Below, in pieces: positions 44,931 through 54,347 of a stretch of 64,000 nucleotides of DNA. Location: the NCBI GenBank assembly GCA_963739995.1, contig CAVUCH010000013.1, forward strand, positions 62,001 through 126,000, in the 5' to 3' direction. The notes under the pieces are model-generated. The model was not told the origin of the DNA. It ran no database searches and was given only the letters and a program-made list of their open reading frames with translations. How positions within the stretch are numbered: position 1 is the stretch's first letter; every line of letters starts with the position of its first letter. Made by a program: the position numbers and the translations under genes. This DNA is from CAVUCH01 sp963739995 (GTDB taxonomy: Bacteria; Acidobacteriota; Vicinamibacteria; Vicinamibacterales; JAENWD01).

Positions 44931-44955
44931 AGCACGGCGCCGCGCCAGCCGTGCT
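44931..44955. terminator. Perfect 8-bp hairpin downstream of the lactonase gene
   Basis: AGCACGGC and GCCGTGCT flank a 9-nt loop, 138 nt after the lactonase stop. There is no U-tract on the plus strand; on the minus strand a T6 run follows 11 nt away. The 235-nt gap shows no other signal. Confidence 0.3.
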
Positions 44956-45028
44956 ATGCCCGTCACCCTGTCCGGCCGGCACAACTCCTGAACGCAGGGC
45001 AGATGGCTGCCGCCGGAAGGAAGGGTTC

Positions 45029-46381
45029 GTGGACGTCCACCTGATCGTTGTCGGACTGTGCTGCGCGTGCCTGGCCAGCGGTAGCGGCTGCGCGCGCGGC
45101 CCCGAACACCCACCCAACGTGTCCCTTGCATCCGCGGTATCGCCACCACCTGCGACGGCGTCGCCTCAGATGAAGCCTGTTGTGGTCCAGATCGACATGC
45201 GCAACGTGCGGCTGCACGTCGACGCCGGGGTCGTGCTCGATGTTCAGCACCTGCACGGCGCGATGGTGAGCCGCATCGCCGGACACCCGCCGGTGTTCGA
45301 CGATCAGCGATCGTACACCCTGCAAATCCGTGCGGCCGAGATGTCACTCGACATGCCGAGCCTGTCGTCGCTCCTGAACCGGCATGTGTTCAGCTATCCT
45401 GGGGCGCCGCTGTCGAAGTTGTCCTCTGCCACCGCTGGTGACGGAAGCCTCCAGCTCACGGGCAAGCTGCACAAGGGCCTCACCGTTCCGTTTTCGACCA
45501 GGATGATCGTGTCGGTCACCGGCGACGGACGCATGCGGCTGCACGTCGAACGCATGAAGGCTGCGGGCGTGCCCGCGAAGGGTGTGATGAACCTCCTCGG
45601 CCTCGCGTTGGACGACCTCCTGGACCTGAAGAACCGTCACGATGTGACCGTGGACGGCGACGACATCATCATGAGTCCCGGGGAGGCGCTCCCGCCGCCT
45701 GAGATTCGCGGCCGCCTCTCGAAGGTGGGCGTGAGCGAGGGACGGCTGACGCTCACCTATCTCTCGAACAACGACGCGCCGGCAGATCGCGGGCGGCGAA
45801 GTCCGTCGCCGCGAAACCACGTCTCATTCACGGGAGGCACCATCAGGTTCGGCAAGCTGACCATGACGGACGCCGATCTCCGATTGATCGACATCGACCC
45901 GCGCGATTCGTTCGACTTCTTCCCCGCGCAGTATCAGCGTCAGCTCATCGCTGGTTATTCCCGAAACACGCCGGCGGGCGGGCTCAGGACCTTCATGCCG
46001 GATTATGACGATCTCGTCGCCGGCCGGCGCATCGCCGCCAGAACGGCGGAACGATCAGCGGCGCTAGTGGCGAGGCACGCGGGAGGCCGTCGCCGCGCTC
46101 ATCGGTACGCAACACCACTGCCCGCTCTCACGTCAGGCGGAGCCCATCGGCTCGCCAGGCGCGGGCTTCCTCATCGGGCGTCGACGGCGCCTCATTCGTG
46201 GAGACCACAGAAGTCCGATGCAAGTCGAGGTGTCGGCAGCGAGTCCCACGCTGTCACCATCGTCTCACGCGCAACGGTCACTCACGACTTCTCCCAAATC
46301 CCAAGCGCTCGTCGCACGAGGATCAGCTGTCCCACGTGGTACGCCGCGTGGTCGGCAGCCAGCACGAGCTCGCGCGCGTAG
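45029..46381 (+). CDS. Lipoprotein of unknown function with an anomalous C-terminal extension
   Basis: 450 residues from GTG 45029 (AAGGAAGG upstream). Lipobox LASGSGC. The body (about 45-230) is beta-rich and amphipathic (VDAGVVLDVQHLHGAMVSRI, LHVERMKAAGVPAKGVMNLLGL), recalling DUF2993/LmeA-type lipid-binding proteins, though not firmly. After DLVAGRRIAARTAERSAALV (near 46060) the translation turns into Arg/Ala/Ser-rich junk and runs 100 nt into the opposite-strand DinB gene. The natural stop has probably been lost to an indel near 46040. Confidence 0.55.
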   Translation: MDVHLIVVGLCCACLASGSGCARGPEHPPNVSLASAVSPPPATASPQMKPVVVQIDMRNVRLHVDAGVVLDVQHLHGAMVSRIAGHPPVFDDQRSYTLQIRAAEMSLDMPSLSSLLNRHVFSYPGAPLSKLSSATAGDGSLQLTGKLHKGLTVPFSTRMIVSVTGDGRMRLHVERMKAAGVPAKGVMNLLGLALDDLLDLKNRHDVTVDGDDIIMSPGEALPPPEIRGRLSKVGVSEGRLTLTYLSNNDAPADRGRRSPSPRNHVSFTGGTIRFGKLTMTDADLRLIDIDPRDSFDFFPAQYQRQLIAGYSRNTPAGGLRTFMPDYDDLVAGRRIAARTAERSAALVARHAGGRRRAHRYATPLPALTSGGAHRLARRGLPHRASTAPHSWRPQKSDASRGVGSESHAVTIVSRATVTHDFSQIPSARRTRISCPTWYAAWSAASTSSRA

Positions 46382-46764
46382 GTCTGGCCCGATCCGTGCG
46401 GAATGCTCGCCGTCAGGTCGATCCGCGCGTCCGCAGCGAGCCGCTGCAGCGACGTACGGTCTTCGAGAAACTTGCTGACGCTCTCATCCCATGCGACGGC
46501 GGAGGGCGGCACCGGCGACGGTGGCCAGTAGTCGTCGGGCCATTTCAGTTCGACATAGTGGGGGTTGATGCAGAAGTCGAGAATGTCGTGCTGCGTGCGC
46601 TGCAGGTGACCGAGGAGCTGCCAGGCGGAGTGCGGGAGACCCACGGGCGTGACACCGCGCACCGCGACGGGGATGTCTGCTACCGCCGCATCGAAGCCGA
46701 CGTGTGCGTCCTCCCACGCCAGCATGCGCCCGAGCAGATCGCGAAGATGGGCTTCTGCGTTCAT
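46282..46764 (-). CDS. DinB-family protein
   Basis: 160 residues, four-helix DinB/YfiT fold. The metal-binding His pattern is present: His in SAWQLLGHLQRTQHDIL, and the C-terminal pair in ADHAAYHVGQLILVRRALG. Family members are metal-dependent enzymes, many using thiols such as bacillithiol or mycothiol; here the substrate is unknown. GGGGAGG precedes the start, which overlaps the upstream membrane-protein stop (ATGA). Confidence 0.85.
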   Translation of the reverse strand: MNAEAHLRDLLGRMLAWEDAHVGFDAAVADIPVAVRGVTPVGLPHSAWQLLGHLQRTQHDILDFCINPHYVELKWPDDYWPPSPVPPSAVAWDESVSKFLEDRTSLQRLAADARIDLTASIPHGSGQTYARELVLAADHAAYHVGQLILVRRALGIWEKS

Positions 46765-47306
46765 GATTGCCTCCCCTTCGCGTTGCGGACAGCAGAATCG
46801 CCATCGCTCACGTGCGAGGCACGCCCTGGTGCCTTGGTGAAGTAGTTCGTCGCCTGCTGTCGAAACAGCACGTAGGCGAGTCCGGAGAAGATGGCGATGT
46901 GGGCGGCGGCCTCGAGCGGCGAATGAAACAGGCTCAGTCCAACGTGAAACGCCATCCAGGCAGCGAGGAGCCAGCGTCCGCTGCTCCGCGCGTTGAGCAC
47001 AAGGGCGCCGCCAATTACGGCGAGCAGCCGGACCGTCCAGATGAGGGCGAGTCCAACCGGCCCTTCGACGAGCAGCCCCTCGAGGGCAGACGCGCCGCCG
47101 GGGCCGAGAAGCGGCAGCACATCCTTCAGGATGCCACCGGCACCCACCACGATGAACACCCACGCGGCGGCGGTTATCGCACGCGGGCGCTCAGCGAGCG
47201 GTTCGTCGTTCGTCACGATCGACTGTTCAGACGTGCCGATGCTCCGTCCGGAAACCGGGCGGATGGGTTGCGGCGATTCGCGGTCCAATCCGGCATCGAC
47301 GATCAT
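46761..47306 (-). CDS. Small multi-pass membrane protein
   Basis: 181 residues. An N-terminal hydrophilic 40 residues is followed by four hydrophobic segments (AAAWVFIVVGAGGILKDVL, VGLALIWTVRLLAVIGGALV, WLLAAWMAFHVGLSLFH, AAAHIAIFSGLAYVLF). AGAGG lies upstream of ATG 47306. No family is recognised; the helix pattern resembles DoxX-like or DUF4267-like proteins. It is coupled to the DinB gene by a 4-nt overlap. Confidence 0.6.
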   Translation of the reverse strand: MIVDAGLDRESPQPIRPVSGRSIGTSEQSIVTNDEPLAERPRAITAAAWVFIVVGAGGILKDVLPLLGPGGASALEGLLVEGPVGLALIWTVRLLAVIGGALVLNARSSGRWLLAAWMAFHVGLSLFHSPLEAAAHIAIFSGLAYVLFRQQATNYFTKAPGRASHVSDGDSAVRNAKGRQS

Positions 47307-47387
47307 AGCCTCTGCGGTGCGCTCGTGCGATCACCTGCTCGAGCGGATGCGGGCAGGCGACATTTAGCCGCTGACGTGACGTCAGGC

Positions 47388-48806
47388 CTATCGTCGCCGC
47401 GGCCGATACGCGTGGGTGCTCTGACCGTAGAAGATCTCCGCTGACTCCATGACCGTCTCCGACAGCGTGGGGTGCGGGTGGATGGTCAGCTTGATGTCCG
47501 AGACGAGCGCCCCCATCTCGACCGCCAGGACGCCCTCAGCGATCAACTCACCTGCGCCGGAGCCGACGAGACCCACGCCGAGCACCCTCTCCGTACCGGG
47601 CTCGATCACGAGCTTCGTCAAGCCGTCGTTGCGATCGAGCGTGGTGGCACGGCCCGAGGCGCCCCAGGGAAACTTGGCGATCTCCACCTGCCGGCCCTGC
47701 TTCTTCGCATCATCTTCCGTGAGACCGCACCACGCGAGCTCCGGATCCGTGAAGACGACCGCGGGAATCGCTGCGGGGTCGAAGATCACGTCCTCGCCGT
47801 GGATCCCCTCGACCGTGGCGCGCGCCTCGTGCGAGGCTTTGTGGGCGAGCATGGGCTCGCCGGCCACGTCGCCGATCGCGTAGAGCGTCGGCTCGGCCGT
47901 CCGCCGGCGCAGGTCGGTCTTGATGAACCCCTTGGCGTCGACCTCGACCTTCGTGCTCTGGAGGCCTGGGATCTCCGAGTTGGGGCGACGGCCGATCGAC
48001 ACGAGCACCTTGTCGAACACGCTCTCCGAACGCTCCAGGCTGTCGTTCTCGAAGGTGACCTTCACGCCATCCGGGCCGTCGGTCATCGAGACGACCTTCG
48101 TCCGGAGCAGCACCGCTTCGCACATGGCCTGCACGCGTTTGTCGAGCACGGCGACGAGATCGCGGTCGGCGCCTGGCAGCAGCCCGGGCATCATCTCGAC
48201 CACCGTCACCTTCGACCCGAGTGCGGCGTAGACGGTCCCGAGCTCGAGCCCGATGTAGCCGCCGCCCACCACGAGCAGCGTTGTCGGGATATCGGGCAGC
48301 TCGAGTGCGCCGCTGGAATCCATCACGCGGGGGCTGTCCAACCGCAGGCTGGGGATGATGCTCGGGCGCGATCCCGTTGCGAGGATGGCGTGATCGAAGC
48401 ACACGCGCTGCATGCCGTCGCCGGTCTGCACGTCGAAGGTCGTCGGATCCACGATCGTCGCGTCGCCCTGAATGTAGCGCACCTTCCGGAGCCGTCCGAG
48501 CTGCCCGGTGCCGCCGGTCAACTTGGCGACCACCTGGTTCTTCCACTCGCGCAGCGCGTCGAGATCGATTCGGGGTTCGCCGAAGTGGAGCCCCCAGGCT
48601 GACGCGTGCTTCGCCTCGTTCAGCAGCTTCGCCGCGTGCAGGAGCGCCTTCGACGGGATGCATCCGCGATAGACGCAAACGCCGCCGGGGTTGGGCTCGC
48701 GGTCGATGAGCGTGACCTGCATCCCGAGATCGGCGGCGAGGAAGGCGGCGGCATAGCCCCCTGGGCCTGCCCCGAGGACGGCGAGTTCAGTCGAGTGCGT
48801 AGTCAT
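47388..48806 (-). CDS. lpdA: Dihydrolipoyl dehydrogenase (E3)
   Basis: 472 residues. It is a flavoprotein disulfide reductase that reoxidises the lipoyl arm of E2 with NAD. The FAD site is AVLGAGPGGYAAAFLAADLG. The redox disulfide is GGVCVYRGCIPSK, where the first motif reads GGVCVY rather than the common GGTCLN. The NAD site is VVGGGYIGLELG and the C-terminal active-site His is in IHPHPTLSE. It is the last gene of aceE-aceF-lpd. GTG 48812 is a possible alternative start. Confidence 0.95.
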   Translation of the reverse strand: MTTHSTELAVLGAGPGGYAAAFLAADLGMQVTLIDREPNPGGVCVYRGCIPSKALLHAAKLLNEAKHASAWGLHFGEPRIDLDALREWKNQVVAKLTGGTGQLGRLRKVRYIQGDATIVDPTTFDVQTGDGMQRVCFDHAILATGSRPSIIPSLRLDSPRVMDSSGALELPDIPTTLLVVGGGYIGLELGTVYAALGSKVTVVEMMPGLLPGADRDLVAVLDKRVQAMCEAVLLRTKVVSMTDGPDGVKVTFENDSLERSESVFDKVLVSIGRRPNSEIPGLQSTKVEVDAKGFIKTDLRRRTAEPTLYAIGDVAGEPMLAHKASHEARATVEGIHGEDVIFDPAAIPAVVFTDPELAWCGLTEDDAKKQGRQVEIAKFPWGASGRATTLDRNDGLTKLVIEPGTERVLGVGLVGSGAGELIAEGVLAVEMGALVSDIKLTIHPHPTLSETVMESAEIFYGQSTHAYRPRRR

Positions 48807-48820
48807 AGCCACTTTCGCGG

Positions 48821-48917
48821 CCGTTGACCGTTGACCGTCGAGCTCGGCGCAGGAAGCGACGGTGCCTGGTGGCGCTTCCGGCCAACGGTGAACGGTGGAC
48901 GGTACATGGTGAACGAG
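48821..48917. repeat. Inverted pair of heptad arrays between aceF and lpd
   Basis: Left arm: CCGTTGA, CCGTTGA, CCGTCGA (48821-48841). Right arm: CAACGGT, GAACGGT, GGACGGT, ACATGGT, GAACGAG (48883-48917). The arms are reverse complements at the unit level (CCGTTGA against TCAACGG). The element fills the whole spacer inside the operon. Confidence 0.85.
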
Positions 48918-48923
48918 AGGGTT

Positions 48924-50387
48924 TCACCCCTGGAGCGACATCACGAAGGGCTGTTCGAGCGCCTCCGAGACCCAGCGGACGAAGCGGATCGCATCGGCAC
49001 CGTCGATGATGCGGTGGTCGTACCAGAGCGACAGCGGCATCATCAGCCGCGGCACGAATGCGCCGTCCTTCCAGACGGGTTCCATGACGGAGCGCGACAT
49101 CCCGAGAATCGCCACTTCCGGCACGTTGACGATGGGGGTGAAGTACGTGCCGCCAATGCCGCCAAGGTTGCTGATCGTGAAGGATCCGCCTTCCATCTCG
49201 TCGAGCGACAGCTTGCGCGCCTTGGCTTTGTCGGCGAGGGCCTGCAGCTCCGTCGAGATCTGCACGATGTTCTTCCGGTCGACGTCACGGATCACCGGCA
49301 CGAGCAGGCCGTTCTCGGTATCGACCGCCACACCTATGTGGACGTATTTCTTGAGGACGACCTCTTCGCTCGCGATGTCGATCGACGCGTTGAAGTGCGG
49401 GAACACCTTGAGCGCCGACGCGACGACCTTCAGCGCGATCGCCGTGATCGTCAGCTTGCCGCCGGCCGCTTCCACGCGCCTGGCATACTTCTGCCGAAGC
49501 GCCTCGAGATCCGTGATGTCGGCCTTGTCGCCCTGCGTGACGTGCGGCACGGTGGACCACGCGGTCGCCATGCGTTCAGCGGTCTTGCGGCGGACGGCGC
49601 GCATCGGCTGGCGCTCGACGTCGCCCCACTTGCTGAAATCGGGGAGGGCCACCGCCCGTGCGGAGCCTGGCGCAGCGCCGCTGATGATGCTGCGGGCCTG
49701 TGCCTTCACGTCGTCCACCGAGATCCGCCCGCCCGGACCGGAACCCGGCACCTGTCCCACCTCGAGACCCAGCTCGCGCGCGTAACGGCGTGTTGACGGC
49801 GCGGCCGGTACGTTGCCGCCGGGCGACGGCTGCGGCGCGCGGCCGGCATTGATATCGACCACTCGCCCCGGCCCAGGCCGCTGCGAACCCGCAGACTCGT
49901 GGGCTCCCGATTGTGCAGGAGCGTTCTGTGCTCGAGCGGCGGCGGGGCCCTTGCTCTCGTCCACCTCTCCGAGCCCCTGCTCGCGCTCCTCCTGCCCCCG
50001 CTTGTCGGCTGCGTCGATCGAGCCAGGTGCCACCCGGGCCTCGGTGGCCTGCCCGCCTTCGGTCGCCGCCTCGTCGACGGCGGGCGCCGCCGCCCGCGCG
50101 CTCGCAACGTTCGGTCCCGTGGCCTTCGGATCGGGCGCCGGCGCGTGAGCAGCGCCCTCTTCTACGAGGAGGATGACCTGACCCACCTTCACCTTGTCGC
50201 CGGTGTTGACACGCATCTCCTTGATCACGCCGCTGACCGACGAGGGCACTTCGATCGTCGCCTTGTCGGTTTCGAGCTCGAGGACCGCCTGATCGCGCTG
50301 CAGCGTATCGCCGGCCTGCACCATCACGCGCACGATGTCGCCTGATTCGATGTTCTCGCCCAACTCGGGAAGGGTGAATTCAGTCAT
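48924..50387 (-). CDS. aceF: Pyruvate dehydrogenase E2, dihydrolipoamide acetyltransferase
   Basis: 487 residues. A single lipoyl domain has Lys42 in ETDKATIEV. A 90-residue Ala/Pro/Gly linker follows, then the E3/E1-binding domain (RRYARELGLEVGQVPGSG). The catalytic domain has DKADITDLEALRQKY and the active-site SLWYDHRIIDGADA. It transfers acetyl from the lipoyl arm to CoA. One lipoyl domain, rather than the three of E. coli, is common outside gammaproteobacteria. It lies 33 nt after aceE. Confidence 0.95.
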   Translation of the reverse strand: MTEFTLPELGENIESGDIVRVMVQAGDTLQRDQAVLELETDKATIEVPSSVSGVIKEMRVNTGDKVKVGQVILLVEEGAAHAPAPDPKATGPNVASARAAAPAVDEAATEGGQATEARVAPGSIDAADKRGQEEREQGLGEVDESKGPAAARAQNAPAQSGAHESAGSQRPGPGRVVDINAGRAPQPSPGGNVPAAPSTRRYARELGLEVGQVPGSGPGGRISVDDVKAQARSIISGAAPGSARAVALPDFSKWGDVERQPMRAVRRKTAERMATAWSTVPHVTQGDKADITDLEALRQKYARRVEAAGGKLTITAIALKVVASALKVFPHFNASIDIASEEVVLKKYVHIGVAVDTENGLLVPVIRDVDRKNIVQISTELQALADKAKARKLSLDEMEGGSFTISNLGGIGGTYFTPIVNVPEVAILGMSRSVMEPVWKDGAFVPRLMMPLSLWYDHRIIDGADAIRFVRWVSEALEQPFVMSLQG

Positions 50388-50420
50388 GTCTTCATGCACT
50401 CTGCGGTTGCGGCTGGCCGG

Positions 50421-53105
50421 CTACGCTATGAAGGGATTCCGCTTCTCCACGTCGATTTCGAGATCCTTGATCGCCTTCTGCACCACCTTGGCGTCCACCT
50501 GGCCGTCGCGTGCGAGCGCAGCGAGCGTGCCCACGGCGACGAAGCGCGCATCCACTTCGAAGTGATCTCGCAAGACCGCGCGGCTCTCACTGCGTCCGAA
50601 CCCATCGGTGCCCAGTGAGACGAGCGGCCTCGGCAACCACCGGTCGATCAGGTCGGGCAACACCTTCAGATAATCGGACGCCGCGATGATCGGACCCTCG
50701 GTTCCCTCGAAGAGCTGCGTCACGTACGGCACCCTCGGCTTCTCGCCCGGATGCAGCATGTTCCAGCGCTCGGCCGCGTGGCCCTCCCGGTAGAGCTCGC
50801 CGTAGCTGGTGGCGCTCCAGACGTCGGCACGGACGCCGTACTTCTCGTTGAGGATCTTCTGTGCCGCGAGAACTTCGGGCAGGATCGCACCGCTGCCGAG
50901 CAGCTGTGCGCGCAGCTTGCCCTTGCCGCTCGGGGCGGCGGCGCACTTGTAGAGGCCCTTCACGATGCCATCGCGAACGCCGGGGCCGTCCGGCATCGCG
51001 GCCATCCCGTAGGCTTCGTTCATGACCGTCAGATAGTAGAAGACGCTTTCGCCCTCGCCGTACATCCGTCGGATGCCGTCCTGGATGATCACGGCCAACT
51101 CGTAGGCGAACGCCGGGTCGTAGGACAGGCAGTTCGGATAGGCGAGGGAGTAGACGTGGCTGTTCCCGTCCTGGTGCTGCAGCCCCTCCCCCGCGAGCGT
51201 CGTCCGCCCGGCCGTGCCGCCCAGGAGAAAGCCGCGGGCGCGTGAGTCGCCGGCGGCCCAGATCAGGTCGCCGATTCTCTGGAAGCCGAACATCGAGTAG
51301 TAGATGAAGAACGGAATCGTGTTGACGCCGTGCGTGGCGTACGCGGTGCCCGCCGCGATGAACGAGGACATCGAGCCCGCCTCGGTGATCCCCTCTTCCA
51401 GGATCTGTCCGTCCTTCACTTCCTTGTAGTAGAGCAGCGTGTCCATGTCGACGGGCTCGTACAGCTGGCCCGAGTGCGCGTAGATGCCGACCGCGCGGAA
51501 CAGCGATTCCATCCCGAAGGTCCGTGCCTCGTCGGGCACGATGGGCACCACGAGCTTCCCGATGTCCTTGTCGCGCAGGAGCTTCGCCAGCATCTTCACG
51601 AACACCATCGTCGTGGAGACCTTCCGGTCGCCCGTGCCCCCGTAGAACTCCTCGAAGATGGGCTCCAGGTGCAGCTTGATCGCGGGCGCCGTAACGATGC
51701 GCGCGGGGAGGTAGCCGCCGAGCGCGTTGCGGCGCTCCTGCAGGTACCGCATCTCGGGACTGTCGTCTCCCGGGCGGAAGAAGGGCGAGCGCGCCAGCTC
51801 CTCGTCGCTGAGATCCACGTCGAACCGGTTGCGAAAGGCGCGCAGTTCGTCTTCGTTCATCTTCTTCTGCTGGTGCGTGATGTTCTTGCCCTCCCCCGCT
51901 TCGCCGAGACCGTAGCCCTTGATCGTGCGCGCGAGGACGACAGTGGGCTGTCCTTTGTGCTCGACGGCGGCCTTGTAGCCGGCGTAGACCTTGATCGGGT
52001 CGTGCCCGCCGAGACGCAGCCGCTTCAGATCATCGTCCGAGAGGTGCCGTACCATGTCGAGCAGCCGCGGGTCGCTGCCGAACAGGTGCTGGCGCATGTA
52101 CGCACCGTCCTCGACCGCGTACTTCTGGTACTGTCCGTCGACGATCTCTCCGAGGCGCTGCGCGAGCAGACCGTCGCTGTCTTTCGCCTCGAACTGGTCC
52201 CAGTCGCTGCCCCAGATGACCTTGATGACGTTCCACCCCGCGCCGCGGAAAATCGCCTCCAGCTCCTGGATGATCTGTCCGTTGCCGCGCACCGGCCCGT
52301 CGAGACGCTGGAGGTTGCAGTTGATCACGAAGATCAGGTTGTCGAGCTTCTCGCGCGACGCGAGGGTGATGGCGCCGAGCGTTTCCGGCTCGTCGGTCTC
52401 CCCGTCACCCAGGAACGCCCATACCTTCTGATCCGACGCAGGCTTCAGGCCGCGGTCCTCGAGATAGCGATTGAAGCGGGCCTGATAGATCGACATGATC
52501 GGGCCCAGTCCCATCGACACGGTGGGGAACTGCCAGAAGTCGGGCATCAGCCAGGGGTGCGGATACGACGAGAGGCCGCCGCCCTCCCCCAGCTCGCGAC
52601 GGAAGTTCTCGAGCTGCTGCCGGCGGAGTCGTCCTTCCAGGAACGCGCGAGCGTAGATGCCAGGGGCGGCGTGACCCTGGAAGTAGACGAGGTCTGCCTC
52701 CTGCGTATCGGTGCGGCCGCGGAAGAAGTGATTGAAGCCCACCTCGTACAAGGTGGCGGCGGACGCGTACGTGGAGATGTGGCCGCCGATCCCCTCACTC
52801 TGCTTGTTGGCCCGCACGACCATCGACAGCGCGTTCCATCGGACGAGGCTCTTAATCCGGCGTTCGAGCTTCTGATTCCCTGGGAAGTCGGGCTGCTGGC
52901 CTACGGGGATGGTGTTCCCGTACGGCGTGTTCGCCGTGAACGGGATCCGGGCGCCCCGCCGCCGCGCGTGCGCGTCGAGCTCGCGCAGCAGCTGTGCCGC
53001 CCGGGCGACACCGCCGGACTGCAGGACGTAATCGAGCGACTCGAGCCACTCACGGCGTTCGATGGCGTCGATCGCCGGATCCTGCGCCAAGGCTGGGTTT
53101 CTCAT
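50421..53105 (-). CDS. aceE: Pyruvate dehydrogenase E1, homodimeric
   Basis: 894 residues, the usual length of AceE. The thiamine diphosphate/Mg site is FLGDGETDEPETLGA through NCNLQRLDGPVRGNG. Other landmarks are GHISTYASAATLYEVGFNHFF near the N terminus, the transketolase-type pyrimidine domain (EGITEAGSMSSFIAAGTAYATHG) and the C-terminal VSLGTDGFGRSESRAVLRDHFEVDARF. It decarboxylates pyruvate and acetylates the lipoyl arm of AceF. ATG 53105 follows a GAGGAA sequence. It heads the operon. Confidence 0.97.
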   Translation of the reverse strand: MRNPALAQDPAIDAIERREWLESLDYVLQSGGVARAAQLLRELDAHARRRGARIPFTANTPYGNTIPVGQQPDFPGNQKLERRIKSLVRWNALSMVVRANKQSEGIGGHISTYASAATLYEVGFNHFFRGRTDTQEADLVYFQGHAAPGIYARAFLEGRLRRQQLENFRRELGEGGGLSSYPHPWLMPDFWQFPTVSMGLGPIMSIYQARFNRYLEDRGLKPASDQKVWAFLGDGETDEPETLGAITLASREKLDNLIFVINCNLQRLDGPVRGNGQIIQELEAIFRGAGWNVIKVIWGSDWDQFEAKDSDGLLAQRLGEIVDGQYQKYAVEDGAYMRQHLFGSDPRLLDMVRHLSDDDLKRLRLGGHDPIKVYAGYKAAVEHKGQPTVVLARTIKGYGLGEAGEGKNITHQQKKMNEDELRAFRNRFDVDLSDEELARSPFFRPGDDSPEMRYLQERRNALGGYLPARIVTAPAIKLHLEPIFEEFYGGTGDRKVSTTMVFVKMLAKLLRDKDIGKLVVPIVPDEARTFGMESLFRAVGIYAHSGQLYEPVDMDTLLYYKEVKDGQILEEGITEAGSMSSFIAAGTAYATHGVNTIPFFIYYSMFGFQRIGDLIWAAGDSRARGFLLGGTAGRTTLAGEGLQHQDGNSHVYSLAYPNCLSYDPAFAYELAVIIQDGIRRMYGEGESVFYYLTVMNEAYGMAAMPDGPGVRDGIVKGLYKCAAAPSGKGKLRAQLLGSGAILPEVLAAQKILNEKYGVRADVWSATSYGELYREGHAAERWNMLHPGEKPRVPYVTQLFEGTEGPIIAASDYLKVLPDLIDRWLPRPLVSLGTDGFGRSESRAVLRDHFEVDARFVAVGTLAALARDGQVDAKVVQKAIKDLEIDVEKRNPFIA

Positions 53106-53137
53106 GGATGTCTAATTCCTCAGGATGTGAACATGAC

Positions 53138-53167
53138 ATTTTAGTCGGAGGAACGGTGTCAGGCCAA
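53138..53167 (-). promoter_or_regulatory. Candidate promoter of the pyruvate dehydrogenase operon
   Basis: On the minus strand TTGGCC (53167-53162) and TAAAAT (53143-53138) are 18 nt apart, 32 nt before the aceE ATG. The 5' leader would carry GAGGAA as ribosome site. Confidence 0.4.
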
Positions 53168-53264
53168 ATGCCCTCAGGACTATCCGGACCTCTCGGTTGG
53201 CGCTGGCGGCGCGCGGCGGGACCGCTCCTGCGCCATCCGGCAGACGGCTCGAGCCGGCACTGAG

Positions 53265-54231
53265 TCACAGCTCCGCGTTCACGACCCGTGCGAGCGTCCG
53301 AAGGTCGATATTCCCGCCGCTCATCACGCAGGCGACGTTGCGCCCTTGAAGGCTTGCACGAAGCTGTGCGGCGGCAGCCAAGGCGGCCGCGCCAGCGCCT
53401 TCGGCCAGGTTGTGCGTCGTGCGCAGGGCCAGCCGCACGCCCTCCGCCAGTTCTGCCTCGGTGAGCGTGACCATGTCATCGAGGCCGCGCTGCAGGATGC
53501 CGAACGTCAGATCGAACGTGACCCGTGTGGCGAGACCCTCGGCAAACGTGGGACACGACTCGCCGACCAGGCGCGTCCCTGTGCGCCACGATCGCGCACA
53601 CTATGTCGGCGGCGGCGGCCTGCACGCCGATGATCCGCGCGTGGTGGCCGAGCGCGTCACGCACGGTCACAAGACCTGCCGCACCGCTGCCGCCGCCTAT
53701 GGGCACGAGCACGACCTCCACCTCGGGCCACTCATCGAAGATCTCGAGCGCGTAGGTGCCGACGCCCGCTATCAGTAGCGGCTCATTCGCGGAGTGCACG
53801 TAGCGCAACCCGCGCTCGACGCAGAGCCGCTCCACCAGTTCACGGGCCTCGTCGAAGTCGCGGCCGTGTTCGATGAGGGTGGCGCCCCAGGCGCGCATGG
53901 CGGCATTCTTTTCGGGGTTGTTTCCGAGCGGCACGACCAGCGTGCAGGCGACGCTCGCACGCCGGCACGCGAACGCGATCGACTGCCCATGGTTTCCGGT
54001 CGTCGCGCTGATCACGCCGGCACGGCGCTCGTCGTCGGAGAGCCTCGATATGAGATTCAGCCCGCCGCGCACCTTGAAGGCGCCCGTCGGATTGTGGTTC
54101 TCGTGCTTCACCCGCACCGTCAATCCGAGTGCGTCCGACAGGAGTGCATGCCACGCGAGCGGTGTCGGGCGCAGGGCGGCATAGACGGGCTCTCGGGCCG
54201 CGTGGACGTCGTCGATGGTGGGCGGGATCAC
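53265..54231 (-). CDS. Threonine/serine dehydratase, with an apparent +1 frameshift
   Basis: Two frames join at an AGGGA near 53577 (plus-strand ccct). The first (GTG 54231, GAGGAG upstream) gives the PLP lysine Lys53 in NPTGAFKVRGG, the glycine-rich PIGGGSGAAGL and runs to CAIVAHR. The second resumes TRLVGESCPTFAEGLATRV and ends NIDLRTLARVVNAEL. The total is about 321 residues, the length of catabolic (TdcB-like) dehydratases, without an ACT domain. It deaminates threonine to 2-oxobutanoate. The span is 967 nt, one over a multiple of three. Unshifted, the first frame loses the last third. Confidence 0.8.
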
Positions 54232-54347
54232 GTCTCGGGCTCTCCTCGGCTGGACTGAAGTCGTCGACGACCCGAGCGGAGTCGGGCCACTTCGTGGGGC
54301 ACTCCGCGGCGCCCGGCCAACACCTACCGCGCCCGGCGCGCCGAGCC

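Noticed and set aside
51330..53144. A 604-residue plus-strand frame opposite aceE
   Set aside because: Shadow of a strongly conserved aceE gene; composition is antisense-like.
53106..53264. Possible tRNA or small RNA in the aceE-dehydratase gap
   Set aside because: No cloverleaf or strong terminator; only a promoter candidate is visible.
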